Source: CAWJPY01 sp963844865
Lineage (GTDB): Bacteria > Acidobacteriota > Thermoanaerobaculia > Thermoanaerobaculales > Sulfomarinibacteraceae
NCBI GenBank assembly: GCA_963844865.1
Contig: CAWJPY010000014.1
Span: 78,296-142,295 of the forward strand
DNA: 64,000 bases
Direction: 5' to 3'
The translations under genes and the position numbers were made by a program. The notes beneath the pieces are model-generated. The model was not told the origin of the DNA. It ran no database searches and saw only the letters and a list, made by a program, of their open reading frames with translations. Shown here one piece after another: positions 36,416-45,204 of the stretch (the stretch's first letter is position 1; every line of letters begins with the position of its first letter).

Positions 36416-37690
36416 TCAGATCACGGTGCCGTCCGGGATGATGGCGTTCTTGGGGATGACCACGATCCCCTCGCGGATCGCCCAGCCAGCCCCGTCGGCT
36501 TCGTCCAGGTTGTTGCGGTTCGAGATGCGCACATCGCGACCGATCCGAGCGTTCTTGTCGATGATGGCTCCCTGGATCTCGGTTCCGGGCCCGATCCCCA
36601 CGGGCGGAGCGTCGGCGGGGGCGTCGGGGAGGTGCGAGTCCACGCCCATCACCAGCGAGCGCCGGATGATGGCCCCTCGGACATCGGAGCGCAGGCCGAT
36701 GACCGAGTCCTCCACGTTCGAGTCCACGACCCGCGAGCCGTCACCCAGCAGGGCGCGACGGAATCGGCACCCGTCCAGCCGCGCCCCCGGCAGGTAACGC
36801 GGCCGCGTGTAGATGGGCCACGCCCGGTCGTGGAAGGAGAACGGCGGATCGGGCTGGACCAGGTCCATGTGGGCGTCGAAGAAGGAGCGGATCGTCCCGA
36901 TGTCCCGCCAGTACCCCTTGAAGAAGTGCGCCTGCACATGACGACGCCTCACCTCCGCCGGGATGATGTCGTGCCCGAAGTCGACGAGGTCGTTCTCCAG
37001 GGCCTCGTACAACGCCTGCTTGCGGAAGAGGTAGATACCCATGGAGGCGAGATAGGGCAGGTCGGCACGGACGTCGTTCTGCTCCAGAAGCTCGGGAGAG
37101 ACCTCCATGCCGGCCCGCGCCGCCTCGTCCGCCGGCTTCTCCCTGAACTCCACGATCCTTCCCTCGTCGTTGACCCGGACCGCGCCGAACCCCGCGATCT
37201 CGCGCGCGCTGCACGGTTTCACGCCGACGGTGATGTCCGCACCGTGCTCCAGGTGCTCGTCCACCAGCTGGCGGTAATCCATCCTGTAGATGTGGTCCCC
37301 CGCCAGGATCAGCACGTGGTCTCCCGGAACGTCATCCAGGGCGCGGATGTTCTGGCGCACCGCGTCCGCCGTGCCCTGGAACCACGTCTCGCCGCTCGGG
37401 GTCTGCTGCGCGGCCAGGATCTGCACGTAGCCACGGGAGAACGCGTCGAAGCGGTAGGTTCTGCCGATGTGGCGATGCAGCGACACCGAGTTGAACTGCG
37501 TGAGCACGTACATCCGTTCCATCTGCGAGTTGATGGCGTTGGAGATGGGCACGTCGATCAGCCGGTACTTGCCCGCGATGGGCACCGCCGGCTTCGACCT
37601 GAGGGCGGTGAGGGGGTAGAGGCGCTGGCCGCGCCCGCCACCCAGAATCAACACCGTCACCGACCGGGCGACATCGTTCACCAGGCTCAT
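36416..37690 (-). CDS. glgC: Glucose-1-phosphate adenylyltransferase (ADP-glucose pyrophosphorylase)
   Basis: 424 residues starting at ATG 37690. Makes ADP-glucose from glucose-1-phosphate and ATP for glycogen synthesis. Nucleotide-binding start LILGGGRGQRLYPLTALRSK, then AVPIAGKYRLIDVPISNAIN, QGTADAVRQN, HVLILAGDHIYRMDY, and VEFREKP. C-terminal left-handed beta-helix repeats (GDGSRVVDSNVEDSVIG, IGRDVRISNRNN) end the protein. Other glycogen genes (glgA, glgB, glgP) are not in the window. A candidate promoter lies just upstream. Confidence 0.95.
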   Translation of the reverse strand: MSLVNDVARSVTVLILGGGRGQRLYPLTALRSKPAVPIAGKYRLIDVPISNAINSQMERMYVLTQFNSVSLHRHIGRTYRFDAFSRGYVQILAAQQTPSGETWFQGTADAVRQNIRALDDVPGDHVLILAGDHIYRMDYRQLVDEHLEHGADITVGVKPCSAREIAGFGAVRVNDEGRIVEFREKPADEAARAGMEVSPELLEQNDVRADLPYLASMGIYLFRKQALYEALENDLVDFGHDIIPAEVRRRHVQAHFFKGYWRDIGTIRSFFDAHMDLVQPDPPFSFHDRAWPIYTRPRYLPGARLDGCRFRRALLGDGSRVVDSNVEDSVIGLRSDVRGAIIRRSLVMGVDSHLPDAPADAPPVGIGPGTEIQGAIIDKNARIGRDVRISNRNNLDEADGAGWAIREGIVVIPKNAIIPDGTVI

Positions 37691-37717
37691 GGGGCCCCTC
37701 CCTTCCTGGAGAGCTCC

Positions 37718-37745
37718 ACTATAGACCCCGCCCCCCAGCCGTCCA
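37718..37745 (-). promoter_or_regulatory. Candidate promoter of glgC (TGGACG-16-TATAGT)
   Basis: On the minus strand a TATAGT (-10, five of six) lies 16 bases after TGGACG (-35, four of six). The predicted transcript would begin about 20 bases before the glgC start codon. The 237-base gap to the upstream FAAL gene favours a separate promoter here. Confidence 0.42.
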
Positions 37746-37926
37746 CGAGATTTCCTGCGCGGTGGCGGCCCGGACCCCTGCTGGACGGATCCGGTTGGGC
37801 GCGCCCCGTGGTCGGCGAGCACGCTGTGCGATCCCACTCTCCGTCATGTACCAAGTGGAAACCCGAGACGCCACATTCCCTCGGGGTGCTGCGCACGATC
37901 ACCGCTATGCGCGCGACGCCGCGAGC

Positions 37927-39684
37927 TCAGGAGCCTCGATTCCAGCGCAGGCGGGCGAAGGCCAGCGAGGAGCGGATCATGGCGGCCCCCAGGCGAAGAC
38001 GGTCCACGGGCTCCGGCGGTCCGAGCTCCCCTGCGAGCCACCTGCGCAACGCCTCGGAGCGGCGCAGCTTGCCCGAGGAGGTTCGAGGCAGGGTGCCCGG
38101 AGGCAGGACCTCCACCAGGTCGGGGTCCAGCCCGGAGGACGTCCGCACCGCGGCCCCGCACTCCGTGGCCATGGACGAGAAGCGATCGCGGGCCACACCC
38201 CTTCGCGCCTCCACCAGCAGGAGCAGCCGCTCGCTAGATGCACCCTCGGGCAGCCACGACGCGGCGACCGAGCACCCGGTCCGCACTCCCGGCACCCTTT
38301 CAACCGCGTCTTCCACCTCGTGGGGCGAGTGGTTGCGTCCGCGCAGAATGAGGACATCCTTGGCCCGGCCCACGAGGTAGAGACGCCCCTCATCGAGGAA
38401 GCCCAGGTCGCCGGTGTCCAGCCAGCCGTCGCGCAGGGCCTCCGCGGTGGCCTCCGGCTGATCCAGGTACCCCTCCATGAGCGAAGGACCGCGAGCCAGG
38501 ATGCGTCCCACCCGCGCCGCGGGAAGGTCGTCGCCCGACGGTCCCACCACCCGGATCCGGAAGTCCGGCAGGGGCCGGCCCACGCACACCAGCTCCACCC
38601 CGTCCTCGCACGGCGCCGCACGTCCCTCGACGGCCAAAAGGTCGCGGTCGAAGCACCGGCTTTGAAATCCACGGCCGACGTCCGAGAAGGTCACCGCCAG
38701 GCCCGCCTCGGCCAGACCGTACACGGGAACCAGTGCCTCGGGGCGAAACCCCCAGCGTGCGAAGCGCCCCTGGAACGCGCGGAGGACGCCCGGCGCAACC
38801 GGCTCGGCCCCGTTCAGCGCCATGCGCCAGCAGGACAGGTCCACGCCCTCGAGCTCCTCGTCCTTGATCCGGTCCACGCACAGCCCGAAGGCGAAGTTCG
38901 GGGCCGGCGAGATGGAAGCCCGGTAGCGGGAGATGGTGCGCAACCACAACGCCGGGCGGGCCACGAATGTCTCCGGGGCAAGGAGCGTGAGCGTGCCCGG
39001 CTGATGGAGGGCGGGCAGGACGCACCCGATGAGGCCCATGTCGTGATACAGGGGCAGCCAGCTCACACCGCTGTCCACGTTGCCCATCTCCGGCTGCGGC
39101 CAGAAGCTGTTGAGGCGCGCCGCCTGTGCCACCAGCGCCCCGTGGCTGAGGGCCACGGGCTTCGGATCCACCGTCGAGCCCGACGAGAACTGGACCAGCG
39201 CCCGATCATCCCGGCCCACCGACGCAGGGTGAGCGTCTCCGGGAGGGAGGTCGTCAAGCGTCGCACACCCCAGAGCGGGCCGGGCTGCGGCGGCCGCACG
39301 CCCCAGCAGGCGCCGCACCCGGCGATCGGTGATCACGAGACGGGCGCTGACGAGCCGCAGCATGCGGGCAGTGCGGACCAGGTACTCCTCCAGACGCCCG
39401 AGCCGGAGGGGGGGATACAGGGGCACGGGGACGGCGCCGGCCAGGAGCGCGCCGAAGAAGCCGTCGAAGAACTCGATCCCGGTCGGCAGGACCAGGGCCA
39501 CGCGGTCCCCCGGCGTCACGCCACGGGCTTGCAGCGCCCCGCAGACCGCGACCGCCCTGGCTCCCACCTCCGACCACGGGTACCACGTGGCGACCTCGTG
39601 CCCATCGACGAACCGGAGACCATGGCGCGGGTCACCGGCCGCCCGCACCAGCAGGTCATTCAGGGTCGCGCTCGATCCCTGCAT
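37927..39684 (-). CDS. Fatty acyl-AMP ligase (FAAL-type ANL enzyme)
   Basis: 585 residues; ATG 39684 after GGAGG, inside the end of the acyl carrier gene. Activates a fatty acid as acyl-adenylate and hands it to a carrier protein. Motifs: VQFSSGSTVDPKP (P-loop A3), SWLPLYHDMGLIGCVLP (the Tyr-His-Asp-Met-Gly-Leu-Ile-Gly element typical of FAALs), VYGLAEAGLAVTF, LDTGDLGFLDEGRLYLVG, DVLILRGRNHSPHEVED and the terminal Lys in SSGKLRR. With the overlapping acyl carrier and the type III polyketide synthase it probably loads the starter chain of a lipid product. Confidence 0.88.
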   Translation of the reverse strand: MQGSSATLNDLLVRAAGDPRHGLRFVDGHEVATWYPWSEVGARAVAVCGALQARGVTPGDRVALVLPTGIEFFDGFFGALLAGAVPVPLYPPLRLGRLEEYLVRTARMLRLVSARLVITDRRVRRLLGRAAAAARPALGCATLDDLPPGDAHPASVGRDDRALVQFSSGSTVDPKPVALSHGALVAQAARLNSFWPQPEMGNVDSGVSWLPLYHDMGLIGCVLPALHQPGTLTLLAPETFVARPALWLRTISRYRASISPAPNFAFGLCVDRIKDEELEGVDLSCWRMALNGAEPVAPGVLRAFQGRFARWGFRPEALVPVYGLAEAGLAVTFSDVGRGFQSRCFDRDLLAVEGRAAPCEDGVELVCVGRPLPDFRIRVVGPSGDDLPAARVGRILARGPSLMEGYLDQPEATAEALRDGWLDTGDLGFLDEGRLYLVGRAKDVLILRGRNHSPHEVEDAVERVPGVRTGCSVAASWLPEGASSERLLLLVEARRGVARDRFSSMATECGAAVRTSSGLDPDLVEVLPPGTLPRTSSGKLRRSEALRRWLAGELGPPEPVDRLRLGAAMIRSSLAFARLRWNRGS

Positions 39685-39916
39685 GCAACCTCCGCACGGT
39701 CGTCACCAGATCTTCCACGCTGGCGATCGCCCCCTCACTCTCCGGATCCAGGCACACGCGGAATCGATTCTCCACCTCCACCACCAGGGTCAGACTCTTG
39801 AGAGAATCCAGCTCCAGGTCCGCCAGCCTCGTGTTCGGGTCCAGCTCCCCCTCCCACCCCAGGTGCTCGCGCGCGATCGCGGCGATGCCATCCAGGATCT
39901 CGCGGTCGGTCAGCAC
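39656..39916 (-). CDS. Acyl carrier protein
   Basis: 86 residues if started at the GTG 39916, which sits six bases after GGAGGAGG; an ATG 15 bases upstream has no good ribosome site. The phosphopantetheine attachment site is in LADLELDSLKSLTLVVEVE (Ser38). The first helix VLTDREILDGIAAIAREHLG is typical of ACPs. Its 3' end overlaps the FAAL start by 29 bases, which points to tight coupling: FAAL charges this carrier. It follows the polyketide synthase stop by about 38 bases. Confidence 0.88.
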   Translation of the reverse strand: MLTDREILDGIAAIAREHLGWEGELDPNTRLADLELDSLKSLTLVVEVENRFRVCLDPESEGAIASVEDLVTTVRRLHAGIERDPE

Positions 39917-39953
39917 CGGTGCCTCCTCCATCGACCAGGGCCGTCCCCGCCCG

Positions 39954-41003
39954 TCACCAGCGCAGCAGGACCAGCTCGGAGCAGAAGCCGGGCCCGAGTG
40001 CGACCATGAGTCCCCAGCTTCCCGGGGGTGGGGGATCGTTGGTGAGCACGTCCTCGAGCACCACCAGCACCGAGGCCGAGGACAGGTTCCCCACCTCGCG
40101 GAGGATCCGCCAGGTGACGGCCAGATCCCGGCGCTCGAGCTGCAGCGCCTCCTCCATCCGCTCCAGCACCCGGGGGCCGCCGGGGTGGGCCACCCAGCGG
40201 GAGATGTCCGATCGCTCGAGGCCGTGGCCCGCCAGGAAGGCGTCCACGTCCCGCCGCAGGTAACGGCTCACCATCTCCGGGACCTCGGCCGACAGCACGA
40301 TCCCGAATCCCCGTTCCGACACCCGCCACCCCATCACCTCCTCGGAGTCGGGGTAGAACACGGACTGCGTTCCAACGACCCGTGGACCCGAGCCCGCCAG
40401 GTCCGCCCCCGCCACGACCACCGCCGCCGCCCCGTCACCGAACAGCCCCGAGGCGATCAGGTTCGGGATCGACAGGTCCTCGCGCTGCAGGGTCAGGGAG
40501 CACAGCTCCACCGACAGCAACACCGCCACCTGGTCGGGAAACGCGCGCACGTAGTCGGCGGCCCGGGCCACCCCCGCCGTGCCCCCCACGCAGCCGAGCC
40601 CGAAGAACGGCATCCGCTTCACCCGCGGCGGCAGCCCCAGCCGGTTCACGAGACGGGCGTCGATGGTGGGGGTCGCGACGCCGGTGGCGGTCACGAAGAG
40701 GAGTGCGTCCACCGCACCGACGTCCAGGCCGGCGACCTCGAGCGCCCCCCGGATCGCACGCTCCCCCACCTCCTGAGCGACCCGGATCCAGGCGTCGTTG
40801 GCCTCGCCCCAGCTCTTCAGGCGCGGATACTCCTGGATCGGCAACGCGAGGTGCCGACCGCCCACCAGGACGTTGCGGTGCAGCTGCTCAAGCCTGTCGG
40901 GGTTGAAGATCCTGTCTCCCCAGTGCTCGCGGAACGCCGCCACCAGGGTCTCCTGGTCGTAGAACTGCGGCGGGAACGCGCTCGCGACGCCGCTCAGCCT
41001 CAC
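39954..41003 (-). CDS. Type III polyketide synthase (chalcone/stilbene synthase-like, alkylresorcinol or alkylpyrone type)
   Basis: Start chosen at GTG 41003 (VRLSGVASAFPP), behind GAGGTGG, giving 349 residues; the frame stays open about 45 codons further. The Cys-His-Asn triad is clear: Cys138 in FFGLGCVGGTAG, His273 in WVAHPGGPRV, Asn306 in VGNLSSASVLVVLE. GFGIVLSAEVP and FGDGAAAVV are also family marks. Type III enzymes condense malonyl-CoA with an acyl starter. In Streptomyces griseus SrsA makes alkylresorcinols, with SrsB (an ICMT-like protein) adding a methyl group; both functions are adjacent here. The FAAL and ACP downstream suggest a carrier-bound fatty acyl starter. Confidence 0.88.
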   Translation of the reverse strand: MRLSGVASAFPPQFYDQETLVAAFREHWGDRIFNPDRLEQLHRNVLVGGRHLALPIQEYPRLKSWGEANDAWIRVAQEVGERAIRGALEVAGLDVGAVDALLFVTATGVATPTIDARLVNRLGLPPRVKRMPFFGLGCVGGTAGVARAADYVRAFPDQVAVLLSVELCSLTLQREDLSIPNLIASGLFGDGAAAVVVAGADLAGSGPRVVGTQSVFYPDSEEVMGWRVSERGFGIVLSAEVPEMVSRYLRRDVDAFLAGHGLERSDISRWVAHPGGPRVLERMEEALQLERRDLAVTWRILREVGNLSSASVLVVLEDVLTNDPPPPGSWGLMVALGPGFCSELVLLRW

Positions 41004-41073
41004 CCACCACCTCGATGGCGCGGGCGTACCGCCCGGCGTCTCTTCGTCCCGTGCAACGGAGTCATCGCAGAGT

Positions 41074-41625
41074 TCAACCGCTCCCCGTCGGGGCCTGTTC
41101 CAGCCCCGCTCGACGGAGGGCAGCCTCCTCAGCCGCAATGCGCACCCTGAGGATGAGCGCGTTGGCAGCGCCGAAGAGGAGCGCCGTCACCCACGCGGCG
41201 TGGACCAGGGGCAGGGCCACGATCTCGATTGAGACGCCGACATAGTTCGGGTGGCGAAGCCAGCGGTACGGACCGGAAGACACCAGGGGCCGATCGGCGA
41301 CGACCACCACACGGGTGGTCCACCGCCGTCCCAGGGTCCGGATCGCCCACAGTCTGAGCCCCGCTCCTGCCGCCAGCGCCAGCAGCATCGCCGCTGCGAG
41401 CGCCGGCACAAGGGGCCGTCGCGCCAGCCACACCTCGGCCGGCGCAGCGACCAACCACCCGGTGTGCAGAGCGACCATCCACGGGTAGTGGCGAGCGCCG
41501 CTCTCCACGCCGCCCCGCGCCATCAGGTGACGAACATTGCGGCGCGAGATGCCAAGCTCCACCAGCCGCATGGCGGCGACGACCCCCACCAGGGCCGTGA
41601 ACAGCACCCGGGAATCCGTCCACAT
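41074..41625 (-). CDS. ICMT-like (isoprenylcysteine carboxyl methyltransferase family) membrane methyltransferase
   Basis: 183 residues with four or five membrane helices and the family core: RRWTTRVVVVADRPLVSSGP followed by YRWLRHPNYVGV, where Arg-His-Pro-x-Tyr binds the methyl donor and ends the membrane domain. In phenolic-lipid clusters such proteins O-methylate the resorcinol ring (SrsB). The gene lies immediately upstream of the type III polyketide synthase on the same strand (about 70 bases apart using the chosen start), strongly suggesting a shared pathway. The ribosome site of ATG 41625 is weak. Confidence 0.85.
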   Translation of the reverse strand: MWTDSRVLFTALVGVVAAMRLVELGISRRNVRHLMARGGVESGARHYPWMVALHTGWLVAAPAEVWLARRPLVPALAAAMLLALAAGAGLRLWAIRTLGRRWTTRVVVVADRPLVSSGPYRWLRHPNYVGVSIEIVALPLVHAAWVTALLFGAANALILRVRIAAEEAALRRAGLEQAPTGSG

Positions 41626-41673
41626 CAGGTCACGCGCAGGGCACGGGCCCCGAGGCCCCTGCCGAGGACCGGC

Positions 41674-42282
41674 TCAGGAGTTGCCCACCTCCGCCTCCAG
41701 GGACGAGAGGTCCGGCACCTGCGGGTTGTTCTTGGCGATCGACCGGAGCCGCGCCAGGGCCTTCTGGGCCTCGTCGTGGCGGTGCAGGTCGAAGTGGTAC
41801 ACGATCACCTCGTTGTACCACGCCTGCCAGTGGTCGGGGGCGACCGCGATGGCCTTGTTCAGGAGCTCGAGCGCGCGCTCGGGCTGCTGCAGGTTCCGGT
41901 ACACCACCGCCAGGTCGGTGAGGACGTTGGCATCGCCGCCATCCTTCTCCAGGGACTGTTCGTACCACAGTCGCGCTTCCTGCCAGCGACCGGCATCGAA
42001 GTAGAGGTTGCCGAGCGCCACCATCAACCCCGTGTCCCCTGGGCTCTGCGCCAAGAGGGTCTGCAGCTCGGCCGCCTGCTGCATCAGCTTCTGGTTCTCA
42101 GGGTTCTGGGCAGCTTCGGACCCCACCGGTGGGTGGCCGGCGGGCAGCTCCGCGCCCTGCGCGCCGCCTTGCCGCGCCGCGGCTCGGGCGGGGGGGATGG
42201 GCTGCCCTTCGGCCAGCACGTAGCCCAGCGTCAGACCCACGATAAGGCCCACGGCCAGGGTGAACAGGGGGTGTCGGTGCAT
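41674..42282 (-). CDS. TPR protein with N-terminal membrane anchor
   Basis: 202 residues from ATG 42282 (GGAG six bases before). One N-terminal helix (LFTLAVGLIVGLTLGYVLAE) then an Ala/Gly/Gln linker and three or four TPRs (LMVALGNLYFDAGRWQEARL, NVLTDLAVVYRNLQQPERAL, WQAWYNEVIVYHFDLHRHDE). Resembles the C-terminal TPR part of CcmH/NrfG-type proteins of cytochrome c maturation, a plausible but unproven role; the window does hold two multiheme or monoheme cytochromes. It ends 48 bases before the methyltransferase gene, so co-transcription with the lipid cluster is possible. Confidence 0.8.
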   Translation of the reverse strand: MHRHPLFTLAVGLIVGLTLGYVLAEGQPIPPARAAARQGGAQGAELPAGHPPVGSEAAQNPENQKLMQQAAELQTLLAQSPGDTGLMVALGNLYFDAGRWQEARLWYEQSLEKDGGDANVLTDLAVVYRNLQQPERALELLNKAIAVAPDHWQAWYNEVIVYHFDLHRHDEAQKALARLRSIAKNNPQVPDLSSLEAEVGNS

Positions 42283-42379
42283 CGAGGTCTCCGTTCGTGC
42301 TCTGGTCCGATCCGTCGGGATCAGGGCCAGGGGTCTGTCCGAGGCGTCGTCGCCACCGGGATGATACCTGATCCCCCGG

Positions 42380-43600
42380 TCACGCGCGGCCCGTCTCGGA
42401 GCCGTCCGGCGCCCTCGCCGCCTCGCGACCGCGGCGGCGCATCGCAGCCACCACGCCCCACCCCACCGTGCTCGCCGCCAACATGGCGACGGCGCCGCTC
42501 CGGAACGGCCAGGACGCGCCCCAGGACCCGTACGCAAGCTCCGCCCAGAACGGACCCACGATCCGTCCCAGGCTCGACAACGACTGGTAGATGCCCATGA
42601 CCCCGCCGACCTCCTCCCCGGCGACCAGCTTGGAGGCGAGGGCGGAGAGCGACGGCGAGGCCATGCCCTGCCCCAGGGCCAGCACCGCCAGAGCTCCCAG
42701 CAGCCAGCCCATGCGGTCGAGCTGCGGCAGCACCGCCAGGGCGAAGCAGGCCAGCAGCGTGCCCACGGCCACGAGACGTCCCTCACCGAACCGCCGGGCC
42801 AAGGCGCCCGCCAACCCGCCCTGGATGATCGCCCCCAGAACCCCCGCATAGACGAACAACCAGCCGATGGAGGCGGTCGTGAAGCCGAAGCGCGCCTGGC
42901 CGAACTGGGCGAAGGTGGTCTCGAAGTTGGAGAACGCGAAGATGATGAGGAAGACCATGGCCAGGGCCGCGCCTACGAGGGGATGGGCGAGCGCCCCGCG
43001 CAGGGCGCGGGCCGTCAACGGGAAGCTGCGGCGCTCGCGCCGCTCCTCCGGGGCCGTCTCCGCGAGGACCAGGGCCACGAGGATGAGCGCCGTCCCGGAG
43101 GTGACGGCCGCCGCGACCCCGGGCAGCCACGTGGCCACTCCGGCAAGGAGCCCCCCGATGCCGGGACCGCAGATGAACCCGAGGCCGAATGCGGCGCCGA
43201 TGATCCCCATCCCCCGGGTGCGGTTCTTCTCATCGGTGATGTCCGCGATCACCGCCTGGGCGGTGGCGATGTTGCCCCCGGAGATGCCGTCCACGATCCT
43301 CGACAGGAAGAGCACGGTCAGGGACCCCGCGAAGGCAAACAGGAGGTACCCCACCACCGAGCCGGCCAGGGACACCAGGAAGATCGGCCGCCAACCGTAG
43401 CGATCCGAGAGACGGCCCAAGATCGGCGCCGCCACGAACTGCATGATGGAGAACGAGGCCATCAGCAGGCCGAAGACCGCCGGCGACGGTCTGTACGTCT
43501 CGGCGTACAGCGGCAGGAAGGGGATCACGATCCCGAAGCCCACCAGGTCGATGAAGACGATTAGAAAGACGATGCCGAGCGTGGCCCTGTGACGATGCAC
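42380..43600 (-). CDS. Major facilitator superfamily transporter
   Basis: 406 residues from GTG 43600 behind GGAGGAGGAT. Twelve predicted helices. Family motif A between helices 2 and 3 is LGRLSDRYGWRPIF, and motif region GFGIVIPFLPLYAETYRPSP opens the protein, a pattern seen in tetracycline/multidrug-type efflux proteins (DHA1). Substrate unknown. It lies upstream of the TPR gene by about 100 bases and could be an exporter linked to the lipid cluster, but that is only inferred from position. Confidence 0.88.
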   Translation of the reverse strand: MHRHRATLGIVFLIVFIDLVGFGIVIPFLPLYAETYRPSPAVFGLLMASFSIMQFVAAPILGRLSDRYGWRPIFLVSLAGSVVGYLLFAFAGSLTVLFLSRIVDGISGGNIATAQAVIADITDEKNRTRGMGIIGAAFGLGFICGPGIGGLLAGVATWLPGVAAAVTSGTALILVALVLAETAPEERRERRSFPLTARALRGALAHPLVGAALAMVFLIIFAFSNFETTFAQFGQARFGFTTASIGWLFVYAGVLGAIIQGGLAGALARRFGEGRLVAVGTLLACFALAVLPQLDRMGWLLGALAVLALGQGMASPSLSALASKLVAGEEVGGVMGIYQSLSSLGRIVGPFWAELAYGSWGASWPFRSGAVAMLAASTVGWGVVAAMRRRGREAARAPDGSETGRA

Positions 43601-43676
43601 GTCGCGGATCCTCCTCCAGGAGTCGCGAGATTGTATCGCAGCTTCCCGGGGCGACCCAGGCCCGAGCGGTTGCCGC

Positions 43677-45113
43677 TCAGCGCCTCCAGAACTCCACGGA
43701 CAACATGGCCAGCAGCGTGAAGATCTCCAACCGACCGAAGAGCATGAGGGCCGCCAGGGTGAGCTTGACGGTGCCGGGGAAGTGGGCGAAGTTGTCGTAC
43801 GCCCCCACCTCGCCCAGGCCCGGGCCCACGTTGCCGATGGCCGTGAGCGATGAGGAGATCGCGGTGAGGACATCGTAGCCGTGGGCCGCGACCACCGCCG
43901 CGCCGACCGCCGCGAGCAGCAGGTAGGCGGTGAGGAAGGCCCAGATGCCGGAGAGAACCGACTCCGAGACCACCGTGTCTCCGTACTTCACCAATCGCAC
44001 CGCGTGGGGATGGATCAGACGGTGCAGCGTCACGCGCAACGACCGGAACGCCAGCAGCGCCCGCAGACTCTTGACGGCCCCACCCGTGGAGCCCGACATG
44101 CCCCCGAGGACCATGAGCGCCAGCAGCACCACCAGGGCCAGACTCTGCCACTGCTCGAAGTCCGTCGTGACATAGCCGGTGGTGGTCATCACCGACACTC
44201 CCTGGAAGGCAGCCATCCGGATGGTGTCCAACAGGCGCTGGCCCGGAAGGTGGACGGTCACGGCGATGATGACGACCGCCGCCGCCACCACGGCCAGGAA
44301 GTAGCGCAGCTCCGCGTCCTTCCAGACCTCCCGCGCTCGGCCCGTGAGCAGCCGGTAGTGCAGGACGAAGTTGATCCCCGCGAGGAGCATGAAGACGGTG
44401 ATGATCCACTCCACCGCCGGCGAGCCGAACGCTCCCACCGACGTGTTGCGAGTCGAGAAGCCACCGGTGGGCAGGGTCGTCAGCGCGTGGCACAGGGCCT
44501 CATAGCCGTCCATTCCCGCCAGCCGGAGCAGCAGCCACTCCGCCGCGGTGAGACCCACGTAGATGCCCCACAGGGACCGCGCCGTGGCCGCCAGGCGCGG
44601 CCGCACCTTGTCCACCACCGGGCCCGGCACCTCGGCCTTGAAAAGCTGCATGCCGCCGATGCCGAGAAGCGGCAGGATGGCGATGGTGAAGAGGATGATC
44701 CCCATGCCTCCCAGCCACTGGGTGAGGGCCCGCCACAGCAGCAGCGAGCGCGACAGCGCACCGGTGTCCGCCACCACCGTCGAACCCGTGGTGGTGAAGC
44801 CCGACACCGCCTCGAAGAGGGCGTCCACAGGCCCGAGGGCGCCGGAGAAGAGGTAGGGCAGGGCGCCCAGCAGGGAAACGGCCAGCCAGGCGCCCCCCAC
44901 GATGAGAAATCCGTCCCGGGGGCGGATGTGGCGGCTCGACGGCCGGCTCAGGGTCAGAAGCGTCGCCCCACCCGCCCCCGCCACCACCATGCTCGCCAGA
45001 TACGGGGAGAGGCGCTCACCGAAGATCCCCGCGGCCAGCAGCGGGACGCCCAGGAAGGCGGCCGTGAGCACCAGCAGGCGCCCCAGGAGGTGCACCACCA
45101 GGCGGCGATTCAC
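43677..45113 (-). CDS. trkH: Trk-type potassium uptake protein TrkH
   Basis: 478 residues, GTG start with GGGGAGGG. Four-repeat M1-P-M2 architecture with selectivity loops readable as AVSGFTTTGSTVVA, TTLPTGGFSTRNTSVGA, QGVSVMTTTGYVTTDF and AIGNVGPGLGEVG. The channel-forming subunit imports K+ and needs the regulatory ring TrkA encoded about 90 bases upstream on the same strand. A usual-length, intact protein. Confidence 0.93.
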   Translation of the reverse strand: MNRRLVVHLLGRLLVLTAAFLGVPLLAAGIFGERLSPYLASMVVAGAGGATLLTLSRPSSRHIRPRDGFLIVGGAWLAVSLLGALPYLFSGALGPVDALFEAVSGFTTTGSTVVADTGALSRSLLLWRALTQWLGGMGIILFTIAILPLLGIGGMQLFKAEVPGPVVDKVRPRLAATARSLWGIYVGLTAAEWLLLRLAGMDGYEALCHALTTLPTGGFSTRNTSVGAFGSPAVEWIITVFMLLAGINFVLHYRLLTGRAREVWKDAELRYFLAVVAAAVVIIAVTVHLPGQRLLDTIRMAAFQGVSVMTTTGYVTTDFEQWQSLALVVLLALMVLGGMSGSTGGAVKSLRALLAFRSLRVTLHRLIHPHAVRLVKYGDTVVSESVLSGIWAFLTAYLLLAAVGAAVVAAHGYDVLTAISSSLTAIGNVGPGLGEVGAYDNFAHFPGTVKLTLAALMLFGRLEIFTLLAMLSVEFWRR

Positions 45114-45204
45114 CGTGCCCTCCCCGGCGCCGCCCGGGCACCCCGGCCAACGGGAGACGCCACGCGCCGGGAGGATCCGCGGGCAGGGCCCATCTCCGCT
45201 CCGC

